The position numbers were made by a program, and so were the translations under genes. From positions 434,001 through 498,000 of the forward strand of contig JAEWHC010000009.1 of NCBI GenBank assembly GCA_023387985.1: DNA of 64,000 nt. Direction: 5' to 3'. The notes under the pieces are model-generated. The model saw only the letters and a program-made list of their open reading frames with translations. It did no database searches and had not been told where the DNA came from. Source of the DNA: Bacteroidota bacterium (GTDB lineage: Bacteria; Bacteroidota; Bacteroidia; Chitinophagales; Chitinophagaceae). This document shows, in pieces, positions 46,143-55,614 of the stretch; positions within the stretch are counted from its first letter, which is position 1; the number at the start of each line of letters is the position of its first letter.

Positions 46143-48065
46143 ATGTCATACGAAATACTTGCATTGCAACTTCTGTTTTTACCGCTGGCCAGCTTTGTGA
46201 TACTTGGCCTTTGGGGCAAAACAATTTTCAAAAAGGCTTCCGGCATGTTGGGTACGGTGATCATGACAGTAGTTACCTTATATTCACTCTGGATTGCATA
46301 CCGCTATTTCGGCGGGGATGGCCTGGTTAACGGGGTTTGGGAAGCAAAAACGCTGATCAATTTTGGCTGGTTGCCGTTTGCGAATGAAGGGCTCGCCATC
46401 AATTTTGGTATATTGCTGGATGGTATTTCCGTGATGATGCTGGTCGTCATTTCGGTGGTTTCACTCATGGTGCATATTTTCAGCCTCTGGTATATGAAAG
46501 GCGAAGATCGCTTCTCCACTTATTATGCCTACCTGGGATTATTCACCTTCAGTATGCTTGGCCTGGTATTGAGTTCCAACCTTTTTCAGATGTATATTTT
46601 CTGGGAATTGGTGGGCGTTAGTTCTTACCTGCTTATTTCTTATTATTTCATCAAATCCTCTGCTGTTGCCGCGGGCAAAAAAGCATTCATTGTCACCCGC
46701 TTCGCGGATTTCTTTTTCCTCATCGGGATTTTGATCATCGGTGTGCAGGTCGGATCTTTTGATTTCCGGATCATTCTGGAACGCCTCACCGGTCCGGAAG
46801 GGCAACAGTTCGTTTCCGCAGCAGGTGCCGGTTTCCTGGGTGTTTCCACGCTCACCTGGGCGCTGGCGCTCATATTTATAGGCGGTGCCGGTAAGTCGGC
46901 CATGTTCCCGCTCCACATCTGGCTGCCTGATGCCATGGAAGGCCCCACACCGGTGTCCGCATTGATCCATGCGGCAACCATGGTTGTTGCAGGTGTCTAC
47001 CTCGTTGCACGTTTGTTCCCTGTTTTCCATTTTGATGGCGCTTCGCTGGATCTGGTGGCCTGGGTTGGCGTTTTTACCGCGTTATTTGCTGCGGTAATTG
47101 CCTGCACGCAAATGGACATCAAAAGGGTTTTGGCCTACAGCACCATGTCGCAAATCGGTTTCATGATGTTTGCCCTCGGCGTCAGTGGCTTTGGCAGTGA
47201 GGCCGGGCTGGGCTATACCGCCTCCATGTTCCACCTGTTTACGCACGCTTTCTTTAAATCCCTGCTTTTCCTCGGAGCAGGTGCCATTATCCATTTTGTG
47301 CACAGCAACGATATGCAAAACATGGGTAACCTTCGTAAATACCTTCCCGTTACGCATATCAGTTTTCTCATTGCCTGCCTGGCCATTGCCGGCGTACCGC
47401 CGCTTTCAGGATTCTTCAGTAAGGAGAATATCTTACTGGCCGCTTACGAGAACAACAAGGCCATTTATTTCATCGCACTATTCACCGCAGGGCTTACAGC
47501 ATTTTATATGTTCCGTTTGTATTTCAGCATTTTCTGGAACCAGCGGCGTGAATACCATGCACAGAGCGAAGGCAATTTTTTCATGAAGTTTCCACTGATC
47601 ACCCTGATGATCCTTTCGATTGTGGCCGGTTTCGTACCATTCAGTCAGTATGTGGTTTCAGATGGCGTACCGTTCGATACAGCATTCCATCTCCTGTTCT
47701 CCATTGCCCCCGTAGCATTGGTGGCTTTGGGCATCGGGCTGGCCTGGATGATCTATAAAAACCCTACCGGTATACCGGCGAAATTGCGTGCATCATTGGG
47801 TGGGTTTTACCGGGGCGCATACAATAAGTTTTACATTGATGAGATCTACCAGTTTGTTACCCATAAAATTTTAATGAAAGGCGTGGGACAATCTGCGGCA
47901 AGTTTCGATGATCAGGTCGTAAACGGAATGGTTAATCAAACGGGAGAAGGAACTCAAAAAATTTCGGAAATACTCAGGGATCTGCAAAGCGGGCACGTGC
48001 AGCGCTATGCATTGTGGTTCCTGGGCGGAATTGCCATGTTGGCGATTATAATCATGTATTTGTAA
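46143..48065 (+). CDS. nuoL: NADH-quinone oxidoreductase subunit L
   Basis: Largest antiporter-like, proton-pumping subunit, 640 residues with about sixteen helices and the long C-terminal lateral helix region. The core motif HIWLPDAMEGPTPVSALIHAATMV near residue 257 and the preceding GGAGKSAMFPLH carry the conserved Lys and Glu of the proton path. It is full length and unbroken. Confidence 0.96.
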   Translation: MSYEILALQLLFLPLASFVILGLWGKTIFKKASGMLGTVIMTVVTLYSLWIAYRYFGGDGLVNGVWEAKTLINFGWLPFANEGLAINFGILLDGISVMMLVVISVVSLMVHIFSLWYMKGEDRFSTYYAYLGLFTFSMLGLVLSSNLFQMYIFWELVGVSSYLLISYYFIKSSAVAAGKKAFIVTRFADFFFLIGILIIGVQVGSFDFRIILERLTGPEGQQFVSAAGAGFLGVSTLTWALALIFIGGAGKSAMFPLHIWLPDAMEGPTPVSALIHAATMVVAGVYLVARLFPVFHFDGASLDLVAWVGVFTALFAAVIACTQMDIKRVLAYSTMSQIGFMMFALGVSGFGSEAGLGYTASMFHLFTHAFFKSLLFLGAGAIIHFVHSNDMQNMGNLRKYLPVTHISFLIACLAIAGVPPLSGFFSKENILLAAYENNKAIYFIALFTAGLTAFYMFRLYFSIFWNQRREYHAQSEGNFFMKFPLITLMILSIVAGFVPFSQYVVSDGVPFDTAFHLLFSIAPVALVALGIGLAWMIYKNPTGIPAKLRASLGGFYRGAYNKFYIDEIYQFVTHKILMKGVGQSAASFDDQVVNGMVNQTGEGTQKISEILRDLQSGHVQRYALWFLGGIAMLAIIIMYL

Positions 48066-48082
48066 GGAAAAAATAAAAGGAA

Positions 48083-49573
48083 ATGAATTTACTCTGGCTT
48101 TTAGCGATACCACTTGTCACCCTCGTGTTGTTGCTGTTCAATAAAAAACTGGAACAGGCAAGAATGATCGCCCTTATGGGGTCGGTTGCCCAATTGATTG
48201 CCGGCGCCTGGTTGCTGTTCGCCTACTATCAACTGCCCGCGGAGGCAAGAACCGGCAGCCTCGTTTTCCTGCAGTCTCTTCAATGGTTTCCATCGCTCAA
48301 CATCAATTTGCAAATGGGGGTGGACGGCATCAGCATTGCCATGATCCTGCTTACGGCATTTGTTGTGGTGGCCGGCGTACTGGTGAGCTGGAAAATAGAA
48401 AAGATGCCGCGGGAATTTTTCTTCCTGCTTACCCTTCTTGGAATGGGCGCGTATGGATTTTTTATTTCCACCAATATTTTCCTCATTTTCCTTTTCCTGG
48501 AAATCGCGGTCATCCCAAAATACCTGTTGATCGGCATTTGGGGCAGCGGCAAAAAAATATACAGCGCCAATAAACTGGTATTGATGCTCATGGGCGCATC
48601 AGCGCTCATTTTCGTGGGTTTACTGGGCCTTTGGTTACATGCCAATGCCAATGGCATATCCTTCGATCTGCAATCGCTGGTTACCAATCCTATGAATTAT
48701 AAACAGCAATTGTTCTTCTTCCCGATGGTATTTATTGGCTTTGGTGCTTTTACCGCACTCTTCCCCTTTCATACATGGGTGCCCGACGGCCACAGCTCGG
48801 CGCCAACCGCCGGCTCAATGTTCCTTGCGGGCATCAGCATGAAGCTGGGTGGATACGGATGTTTGCGCGTAGCGACCTACCTGATGCCCCAGGCGGCAGA
48901 ATATTACAGCAGTGCCATAATTGTGCTGGCCGCCATCGCCATCATTTACGGCGCATTTGTTACCATGATGCAAACCGACCTCAAATACATCAATGCTTAC
49001 AGTTCGGTAAGCCACTGTGGATTTGTATTGCTCGGCATTGGCATGCTTACCAAAACCGCAATTGCCGGGGCGGTGGTGCAAATGGTATCACACGGCTTGA
49101 TGACTGCCCTATTCTTCGCCGTTATTGGCATGATTTACGAAAGAACGCATACCCGTGATGTGAGCAAGATGGGTGGGTTGCTGAAATCCATACCCTTTAT
49201 TTCAACCCTGTTTTTCCTTGCGGGGCTTACTTCGCTCGGCTTGCCCGGATTGAGTGGGTTTGTTGCGGAAATGATGGTGTTTGTTGGTGCCTGGGAACGC
49301 CCGGATATGCTGAGCCGAGTGGCAACCATTGCCTCGGTGGCTTCCATTGTGGTAACGGCAGTTTATATTCTACGTCTCATTGGTAAAGTGATCCTGGGCG
49401 ATGTGCCTGAGGCTTATGCAAATATTAAAGAAGGCAGATGGTACGAAAAATGGGCTGCCGGTTTGCTGATGGCCGGGATTGTAATTATCGGTGTATTGCC
49501 CTTCCTCATTATCGAACTGGTAAACCCGGGTGTAAATGAAATTATGAATCAGCTTAGTGCTATTGCAAAATAA
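48083..49573 (+). CDS. nuoM: NADH-quinone oxidoreductase subunit M
   Basis: Second antiporter-like subunit, 496 residues with about fourteen helices. Conserved elements include the Glu-bearing helix FLFLEIAVIPKYLLIGIWG near residue 135, FHTWVPDGHSSAPTAGSMFLAG near 233 and KYINAYSSVSHCGFVLLGI near 307. Full length. It starts 17 bases after nuoL and ends nine bases before nuoN. Confidence 0.96.
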   Translation: MNLLWLLAIPLVTLVLLLFNKKLEQARMIALMGSVAQLIAGAWLLFAYYQLPAEARTGSLVFLQSLQWFPSLNINLQMGVDGISIAMILLTAFVVVAGVLVSWKIEKMPREFFFLLTLLGMGAYGFFISTNIFLIFLFLEIAVIPKYLLIGIWGSGKKIYSANKLVLMLMGASALIFVGLLGLWLHANANGISFDLQSLVTNPMNYKQQLFFFPMVFIGFGAFTALFPFHTWVPDGHSSAPTAGSMFLAGISMKLGGYGCLRVATYLMPQAAEYYSSAIIVLAAIAIIYGAFVTMMQTDLKYINAYSSVSHCGFVLLGIGMLTKTAIAGAVVQMVSHGLMTALFFAVIGMIYERTHTRDVSKMGGLLKSIPFISTLFFLAGLTSLGLPGLSGFVAEMMVFVGAWERPDMLSRVATIASVASIVVTAVYILRLIGKVILGDVPEAYANIKEGRWYEKWAAGLLMAGIVIIGVLPFLIIELVNPGVNEIMNQLSAIAK

Positions 49574-49582
49574 TCGAGACTT

Positions 49583-50992
49583 ATGTGGACTGAAATATTA
49601 TTACTGTTGCGTTATGAACTGGTACTGACCATTGGGATCTTTGTCCTGCTGTTTTTGAAAATAAGCAATACCGGTCTAAAGAATGAAACCGCCATGGCTG
49701 TGGTAAATGGCATCCTGGGCATAGGGCTAGTCCTTGCGGTTTTTTCACGTACTGAAGGCAATGCTTTTGGCGATATGTTCATCACCAATGACCTGATCCA
49801 TTTTGAAAAAGCCATTTTGTTTTTTGCCACGTTGATGGTTTCCATGCAGGCGGCATCCTGGATCAAACAGCATGAACACGCTATGGAATTTTACCTGCTG
49901 ATGTTGGCTACGTTGCTGGGGATGTGCTTCATGATCTCTGCAGGCAATTTTCTGATTTTCTATCTCGGTCTTGAACTTTCTACCATTCCACTCGCGGCAA
50001 TGGTGAATTTCAACTTGAGGGAAAAACGGAGTTCCGAAGGGGCTTTCAAAATGATCATCATGGCCTCTACAGCATCTGCTTTTTTTCTTTTTGGCTTAAG
50101 CTGGCTTTACGGCACAACAGGCTCAATTGGTTTTGATGCCATTTCCCAGGCCATCAACGGAACGCATTTGCAGCAATTCGCGCTGATCCTCATCATTGCA
50201 GGCTTTGCCTTTAAGATTTCCGCCGCGCCTTTTCATCTTTGGACTGCAGACGTATACGAAGGAGCGCCCATTGCCGTAACGGCATATCTTAGTGTAGTGA
50301 GCAAAGGCTCGGTATTGTTTGCCATGATCGCGATTTTAATGCACGTGTTTGAAGGGTTAAGTGGGGTATGGTACCAGGCGCTGGTATTGCTTTCCATTGC
50401 AACCATGATTATTGGTAATCTCTTTGCGTTGCGGCAGCAGAATATGAAACGTTTCCTTGCGTTTTCTTCGGTTGCACAAGTGGGTTTCATCCTGGTAGCC
50501 ATGATCGGCCAAACCGGAGCAAGTGTTTCGGCCCTGGTGTTTTTTGTATTGGTTTACCTCTTCAGTAACCTTGCTGCATTTGGCGTGGTGGGCGTAATTG
50601 CCTATCAAACCGGCAAAGAGCGTATCGATGAATATGCCGGTCTGTATAAAACCAATCCGGCACTTGCCTGGATCATGGCGATCGCCTTATTCTCCCTTGC
50701 GGGAATTCCGCCCACGGCCGGTTTCTTCGGAAAGTTTTTCCTGCTGATGGCCGGTTCGCTAAGCGAAAACTGGGTATTGCTGATCATTGCCGCCCTCAAC
50801 ATGATCATCGCTTTATATTATTATTTGCGTGTGGTTAAATCCATGTTTATGGATGAAGCAGGCGCGGAAGGCATTCCAAGATTCAGGCCGGTACGCCTGG
50901 CCAATGTTGCCCTGTATTTGTGTGTTGCCGGTATTATTGCCACCGGTTTATACGGCGGCATTTATGAATATATTTTCTCGTTGGTTAAATAA
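49583..50992 (+). CDS. nuoN: NADH-quinone oxidoreductase subunit N
   Basis: Third antiporter-like subunit, 469 residues with about fourteen helices. The Glu in YLGLELSTIPLAAMV (residue about 136), FHLWTADVYEGAPIAVTAYLSV near 216 and the Lys in NMKRFLAFSSVAQVG near 292 match the family. Full length. The next gene begins eight bases after its stop. Confidence 0.96.
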   Translation: MWTEILLLLRYELVLTIGIFVLLFLKISNTGLKNETAMAVVNGILGIGLVLAVFSRTEGNAFGDMFITNDLIHFEKAILFFATLMVSMQAASWIKQHEHAMEFYLLMLATLLGMCFMISAGNFLIFYLGLELSTIPLAAMVNFNLREKRSSEGAFKMIIMASTASAFFLFGLSWLYGTTGSIGFDAISQAINGTHLQQFALILIIAGFAFKISAAPFHLWTADVYEGAPIAVTAYLSVVSKGSVLFAMIAILMHVFEGLSGVWYQALVLLSIATMIIGNLFALRQQNMKRFLAFSSVAQVGFILVAMIGQTGASVSALVFFVLVYLFSNLAAFGVVGVIAYQTGKERIDEYAGLYKTNPALAWIMAIALFSLAGIPPTAGFFGKFFLLMAGSLSENWVLLIIAALNMIIALYYYLRVVKSMFMDEAGAEGIPRFRPVRLANVALYLCVAGIIATGLYGGIYEYIFSLVK

Positions 50993-51000
50993 GCAGAACT

Positions 51001-51414
51001 ATGGCCATTAATAAGAATCATCTTTTTGACGAACTGAACGGAATCAAATCTGCCATTGTGGAATCCGGAATTTCCCGGGAAAGGGCAGACTTCCTCGTGG
51101 AATTATTGAAACATAACGGTTATGAAGTTGTGCTGGCCACTGACCCTCCACCAAAACCCAAACATGCCCCAAAACCCAGGCCGGGCGAGGTACCCCCCAT
51201 TGACCCACCGGTGGAAGCTCCTGAGCCACCCGCACCCGCAACCTATACCGTAGGCGTTACCGACCTTACTTTCAGTGCGGTAAGTGCCATTTTTGGGCGC
51301 CGCCTGAAAGCGCCAAATGGCCATATTGTTACGCAGGCCTATTGGCATCAGAAAGAAGCGGTTTCACATGACGAAGTGCCGTATTATGAGAATAAGGCGA
51401 TGCACAAGGAATGA
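51001..51414 (+). CDS. Unrecognised proline-rich protein encoded directly after nuoN
   Basis: I do not recognise this 137-residue protein. It has three parts: an N-terminal segment of about 47 residues, predicted helical with a final strand (FLVELLKHNGYEVVLAT); a Pro-rich linker at about 48-80 with PPPKPKHAPKPRPG and PPVEAPEPPAPA; and a C-terminal part of about 55 residues (YTVGVTDLTFSAVSAIFGRRL to the end) rich in His and Tyr. No signal peptide, membrane segment or cysteine is present, so it is probably cytosolic. It starts eight bases after nuoN with no terminator between, which suggests membership in the nuo operon. The gene is followed by 209 bases without a gene. Confidence 0.75.
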   Translation: MAINKNHLFDELNGIKSAIVESGISRERADFLVELLKHNGYEVVLATDPPPKPKHAPKPRPGEVPPIDPPVEAPEPPAPATYTVGVTDLTFSAVSAIFGRRLKAPNGHIVTQAYWHQKEAVSHDEVPYYENKAMHKE

Positions 51415-51518
51415 GTTCCGGTTTGGCAAGCCTATCCTTTAAATGCCATTTACAAAATGTCAAGTGAATAAGATGAGCTATTTATCCGCACCAGCCCGCA
51501 GCAAAGGGATGTCAGGAA

Positions 51519-51579
51519 TTCGCCCTTGACTTCGCCCTTGACGCTCGACCTTAACCTTGACCTCTACCTCGACCTCAAC
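51519..51579. repeat. Degenerate hexanucleotide repeat
   Basis: TTCGCCCTTGAC occurs twice in tandem (51519-51542), followed after one base by six hexamers of the form CTYNAC: CTCGAC, CTTAAC, CTTGAC, CTCTAC, CTCGAC and CTCAAC (51544-51579). The array lies between the gene after nuoN and the MgtC-like gene. It is non-coding as far as can be seen. Confidence 0.8.
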
Positions 51580-51623
51580 TTAATCCTCAGGCTTTCGTAT
51601 CTTTAAATTCTACTCTAACGACC

Positions 51624-52262
51624 ATGGATATCCCGATTCAGGAATTGCAGCAATGCCTTATCGCGATGGCTCTCGGGGCGGTACTGGGTATCGAACGTGA
51701 AATGCATACCAAGCCCGCCGGGTTGCGGACCATCATGTTCGTTTGCCTTGGTTCCTGTCTCTTCACCCTAATGAGCCTCGCCATCGCGGGACCCGGTCAG
51801 CAGGACCGCATAGCAGCCAATATTGTTACGGGGATTGGTTTCCTGGGTGCCGGTGCCATTTTCCGCGATGAAAACCGCATCAGCGGACTGACCACCGCAG
51901 CCATGATCTGGTATGCCGCAGCCATTGGTATGATGGTCGGAAAAGGCTATGAAAGTTTCGCCATGCTTATGACGGGCATTGCCATCGCCATCATCTGGAT
52001 CATTTACCCATTGGAAGTGGAACTTGAAAACCGGTACCTGAACCGGGAATATTCCGTCGGGGTGAGAGAAGGAACCTTTGATGACCTCGACTATTTCAAA
52101 AACATTTTCACCCAGAGCGGACTCAAGTATCAGCTGCTTGGCGTCAATCTTGATAAAGATAAACTCATAACAAGATGGCGGATTACCGGGAGCAAGAAGA
52201 AACATACCGCGCTGATCCAGAGCTTGCTGGCTGATCAGCGGGTTTTTAGGCTGGATTATTAA
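51624..52262 (+). CDS. MgtC/SapB-family membrane protein
   Basis: Inner-membrane protein of 212 residues. The N-terminal part has four to five hydrophobic helices with the family signature ALGAVLGIEREMHTKPAGLRTIMFVCLGSCLF near residues 17-48 and IVTGIGFLGAGAIF near 73. The C-terminal 80 residues form a soluble ACT-like domain (YSVGVREGTFDDLDYFKNIF). Members help survival at low Mg2+ or inhibit ATP synthase in pathogens; the role here is unknown. It is convergent with the lipid kinase gene 15 bases away. A TATCTTTA box at 51598 may be the promoter. Confidence 0.92.
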   Translation: MDIPIQELQQCLIAMALGAVLGIEREMHTKPAGLRTIMFVCLGSCLFTLMSLAIAGPGQQDRIAANIVTGIGFLGAGAIFRDENRISGLTTAAMIWYAAAIGMMVGKGYESFAMLMTGIAIAIIWIIYPLEVELENRYLNREYSVGVREGTFDDLDYFKNIFTQSGLKYQLLGVNLDKDKLITRWRITGSKKKHTALIQSLLADQRVFRLDY

Positions 52263-52277
52263 AATGTTCACCTGCAT

Positions 52278-53222
52278 TTAATGCGCAAAAAGAACCGGAC
52301 TGGCAAGCAGGTTGATCCTTTGTTCCAGGCATTGGATTGCAACCGGGGTGAGGCCGGCGATTTCCCCATCGGTTTCAAAAGCAACTTTCGACGAACTTGT
52401 TATTTTTAGTGATCCCGACCTGAAATAATGCACTTCCGGATGATCCAGTTTTTTCAACTGCTTCAGCTTGCTGAGCTGTGTCAGGTAATCAATCAACCCG
52501 ATATTTCCCACTATGACAATGTCGAGCTTGCCATCATTCAACCGCGCTTCCGGAGCAATGCCCATGCCGTCGGCAAAATATTTTCCATTGGCCACAATGC
52601 AGGTCATGGAGCGGCCCTTCCAGGAAAAATCGTCACCGGTGATCTCAAGCGATATCTTCCTGAAAAACGGAAGCGTGAAAACAATGGCCAGCAGATAACT
52701 TAAAGAATCATTGACCACCCGGGCGATTTGCAATTCTCTTTGGATTACTGTTGCGCCAACCCCGGCATCTGCAACATTCATGAAATAATGGGTAATCTGC
52801 CTTTCGTCGTTTCCCGCCGTGCTTGCAACAGCAACATCACAAATGCTGGATTTTCCGGAAAGGATATGTTCACGGACACTAAGAAGTGAAGGCTTTTCAA
52901 AATTGCGGATAAAATCGTTTCCCGTCCCGTTGCCGATGATTCCGAGTTTTATCTGAGCAACGCCATACCAGTCCACTAAACCACTTTCATCAGTAAATGA
53001 ACGGATCAAGCCGTTCACCATCTCGTTAAATGTTCCATCACCGCCAATCGCGATGAGGTGGTCACAGCCTTCACTCAAAGCAGCCCGCGGAATTTCCAGC
53101 ATATGCCGGGCAAAGCGGGATTGGAACAACACAATCGGCATTTCACTGAATACAGCATGTATTTGCTGTTCAAGCTTTCTGTATTTCTTCCCTCTTGCTT
53201 TAATGAGAAACGCAATTTTCAT
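52278..53222 (-). CDS. Diacylglycerol-kinase-family lipid kinase
   Basis: Cytosolic lipid kinase of 314 residues (DgkB/YegS/LCB5 group) that phosphorylates a lipid alcohol using ATP. The nucleotide-binding motif AIGGDGTFNEMVNGL lies near residue 59 and the GNGTGNDFIRNF segment follows near 96. The C-terminal beta sandwich (SLEITGDDFSWKGRSMTCIVANGKYFADGMGIAPEARLNDGKLDIVIV) is typical. Whether the substrate is diacylglycerol, a sphingoid base or another lipid cannot be told; sphingolipids occur in many Bacteroidota, so a sphingosine-type kinase is possible. Confidence 0.9.
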   Translation of the reverse strand: MKIAFLIKARGKKYRKLEQQIHAVFSEMPIVLFQSRFARHMLEIPRAALSEGCDHLIAIGGDGTFNEMVNGLIRSFTDESGLVDWYGVAQIKLGIIGNGTGNDFIRNFEKPSLLSVREHILSGKSSICDVAVASTAGNDERQITHYFMNVADAGVGATVIQRELQIARVVNDSLSYLLAIVFTLPFFRKISLEITGDDFSWKGRSMTCIVANGKYFADGMGIAPEARLNDGKLDIVIVGNIGLIDYLTQLSKLKQLKKLDHPEVHYFRSGSLKITSSSKVAFETDGEIAGLTPVAIQCLEQRINLLASPVLFAH

Positions 53223-53429
53223 TCAGGTAGCAATGTTCAGTAAATGTAAAACGGAAATGCATGCAATACAACCACCTCAGGTTTTGGTGATCATGATCCT
53301 GGGCATCTGAAAGGATTGATATAAATGTGCCATGAGCACTGAATTTCTTCAATAAGGAATAGCCATGCAAACCTTCTCGAGCCAAAACATCCTCCCACAT
53401 ATTCCTTACCTTGCATACAAATTTTTTGC

Positions 53430-55418
53430 ATGTTTTACGAGCGTAAAAACCTTAGCCGCGAGCAACTGATCGACTTACATAAACGGATGCTGCTTTCGCG
53501 GATGATCGAGGAGAAAATGCTGGTTTTATTACGTCAGGGAAAGATCTCCAAATGGTTCAGCGGCATCGGGCAGGAGGCCATTGCCTGTGGTGTAACGGCT
53601 GCGCTCAAAACTGATGAATGGATCATGCCGCTTCACCGGAACCTGGGTGTTTTTACGGGTCGTGAAATGCCGCTGAGCAAATTGTTTATGCAATGGGAAG
53701 GTGCGAAAACCGGCTACTCCAATGGCCGGGAACGCAGTTTCCATTTCGGTTCAAAAGCGCATCATGTATGCGGCATGATCTCACATCTTGGCCCGCAGAT
53801 GGCGGTAGCTAATGGCGCCGCGCTGGCGGCAAAACTGAAGGGCGAGCAAAAGGTGGCAGTAGCCTTTTGCGGGGACGGCGGTACAAGCGAAGGCGATTTT
53901 CACGAAGCCATGAATGTGGCCGCTGTTTGGGACATCCCTGTTATTTTCATTATTGAGAATAACGGCTATGGACTGAGTACGCCAGTTTCTGAACAGTACC
54001 GCTGCAACCAGTTGGCTGACAAAGGCATAGGGTACGGGATGGAGGCTGTGACCATTGACGGCAACAACGTGATGAATGTATTCGACACCATCAGCGGGGT
54101 GCGCAAATATTGCATAGAGCATCAAAAGCCTTACCTCGTGGAATGCATGACTTTCCGTATGCGGGGCCATGAAGAGGCAAGTGGTACAAAATATGTTCCT
54201 CCCCGTTTGCTGGAAGACTGGAAGAAAAAAGATCCTGTTGAGAATTTTGAGTTTTATATGGTGCATGCCGGCATTATCACCAGGGAGGAAAGCGAATCCA
54301 TGAGGCTGGAGATCAAAACCTACATTGAAAACGAACTGGCGGAAGCTTTTGATGCGCCTGAAATGATGCCGGATGAAGATGAAGAACTTGAAGACCTTTA
54401 TGCCCGCAGCCGCCCGGTTAAGGTCAAATCACAACCCGAAACGCTGCTGGCGAACCCGGAAAGCCGCTTGATTGATGCCATCCGTGATGGCTTATATCAA
54501 AGTATGCAGGTACATGAAAATCTCATATTGATGGGACAGGATATTGCTGAATATGGGGGCGCTTTCAAAATCACCGAAGGATTTGTTGAACAATTCGGAA
54601 AAACAAGGGTGCGCAATACGCCACTGTGTGAAAGCGCGATACTGGGAACCGCACTCGGCCTTTCCCTGGAAGGGTATAAATCTATGGTGGAGATGCAGTT
54701 TGCCGATTTCGTTTCCGTAGGGTTGAACCAGATTGTAAACAACCTGGCAAAGGTTCATTACCGCTGGGGCGCCAATGCGGATGTAGTGGTGCGTATGCCC
54801 ACAGGTGGAGGCGTTGGGGCCGGACCTTTTCACAGCCAGAGCAATGAAGCCTGGTTTGTGCATACACCTGGCCTGAAAGTGGTTTATCCCTCGACACCGG
54901 AGGATGCCAAAGGCCTGTTGATTTCAGCCATTAATGACCCCAATCCGGTGATGTATTTTGAACACAAGGCATTGTACCGGAGCATTCATGGGCCGGTTTC
55001 AGCAGCATGGTACGAAGTGCCCATCGGGAAAGCCCGCATTGTACAGGAAGGAGGAGATCTTACCATAATTACTTACGGGGCTGGTGTCCACTGGGCAATG
55101 GAATACAGTGAGAAAAACCCGGGCTCATCCATCTATATTCTCGATCTGCGCAGCCTGCTGCCCCTGGACTACAAAGCCATTGAAGATGCCGTACGGGCCA
55201 CAGGCAAAGTATTGCTGTTGCATGAGGATACCCTGATTGGCGGCATTGGTGGTGAAATTGGTGCCTGGATCGCGGAAAATTGTTTTCAATACCTGGATGC
55301 CCCTATCATGCGTTGCGCTTCAATGGATACCCCTGTCCCGTTCAACAAAACGTTAGAGAACCAGTTTCTTGCAAAAAGCAAACTGGCCGCGGCTGTTCAA
55401 AAATTGATGCGGTATTAG
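53430..55418 (+). CDS. 2-oxoacid dehydrogenase E1 component, alpha and beta subunits fused
   Basis: Thiamine-diphosphate enzyme that decarboxylates a 2-oxo acid and passes the acyl group to an E2 lipoyl protein. The 662-residue product fuses both chains: the alpha part has the TPP motif FCGDGGTSEGDFHEAMN starting near 147 and the closing ENNGYGLSTP; the beta part begins near residue 345 (ESRLIDAIRDGLYQSMQ) and contains TPLCESAILGTALGLSLEG and the C-terminal transketolase-like domain. This fused form is usual for branched-chain 2-oxoacid dehydrogenase E1 in Bacteroidota. Substrate choice (branched-chain or pyruvate) remains uncertain. TACCTTGC at 53407 lies upstream; no E2 or E3 gene is adjacent. 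Confidence 0.92.
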   Translation: MFYERKNLSREQLIDLHKRMLLSRMIEEKMLVLLRQGKISKWFSGIGQEAIACGVTAALKTDEWIMPLHRNLGVFTGREMPLSKLFMQWEGAKTGYSNGRERSFHFGSKAHHVCGMISHLGPQMAVANGAALAAKLKGEQKVAVAFCGDGGTSEGDFHEAMNVAAVWDIPVIFIIENNGYGLSTPVSEQYRCNQLADKGIGYGMEAVTIDGNNVMNVFDTISGVRKYCIEHQKPYLVECMTFRMRGHEEASGTKYVPPRLLEDWKKKDPVENFEFYMVHAGIITREESESMRLEIKTYIENELAEAFDAPEMMPDEDEELEDLYARSRPVKVKSQPETLLANPESRLIDAIRDGLYQSMQVHENLILMGQDIAEYGGAFKITEGFVEQFGKTRVRNTPLCESAILGTALGLSLEGYKSMVEMQFADFVSVGLNQIVNNLAKVHYRWGANADVVVRMPTGGGVGAGPFHSQSNEAWFVHTPGLKVVYPSTPEDAKGLLISAINDPNPVMYFEHKALYRSIHGPVSAAWYEVPIGKARIVQEGGDLTIITYGAGVHWAMEYSEKNPGSSIYILDLRSLLPLDYKAIEDAVRATGKVLLLHEDTLIGGIGGEIGAWIAENCFQYLDAPIMRCASMDTPVPFNKTLENQFLAKSKLAAAVQKLMRY

Positions 55419-55582
55419 CGGTGTCGCAGTAAACACGAATCAGCTCTGAGAAACAAAGGAGGATTTTCGCGCCCACCAACTTGTTTGGCTATCCTTCCGT
55501 ATTGTGCTTATCAATGCTATTTTTATCAAACTGCACATCTGCAGGCTCAACCATTCTAACACAAGATTCTGATGTTATTGAC

Positions 55583-55590
55583 TAAATTTG
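55583..55590 (+). promoter_or_regulatory. Possible -7 box of the DsbD-like gene
   Basis: TAAATTTG followed by C matches TAnnTTTG and ends 24 bases before the ATG at 55615. It overlaps an upstream in-frame ATG at 55588, which argues against that start. No -33 TTG is clear. Confidence 0.35.
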
Positions 55591-55614
55591 CTGCTTTCCG
55601 GAAAAAACATTGAA

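Noticed and set aside
40997..50992. Claim that nuoEFG are missing from the organism
   Set aside because: Only their absence from this operon is visible; they could be elsewhere in the genome.
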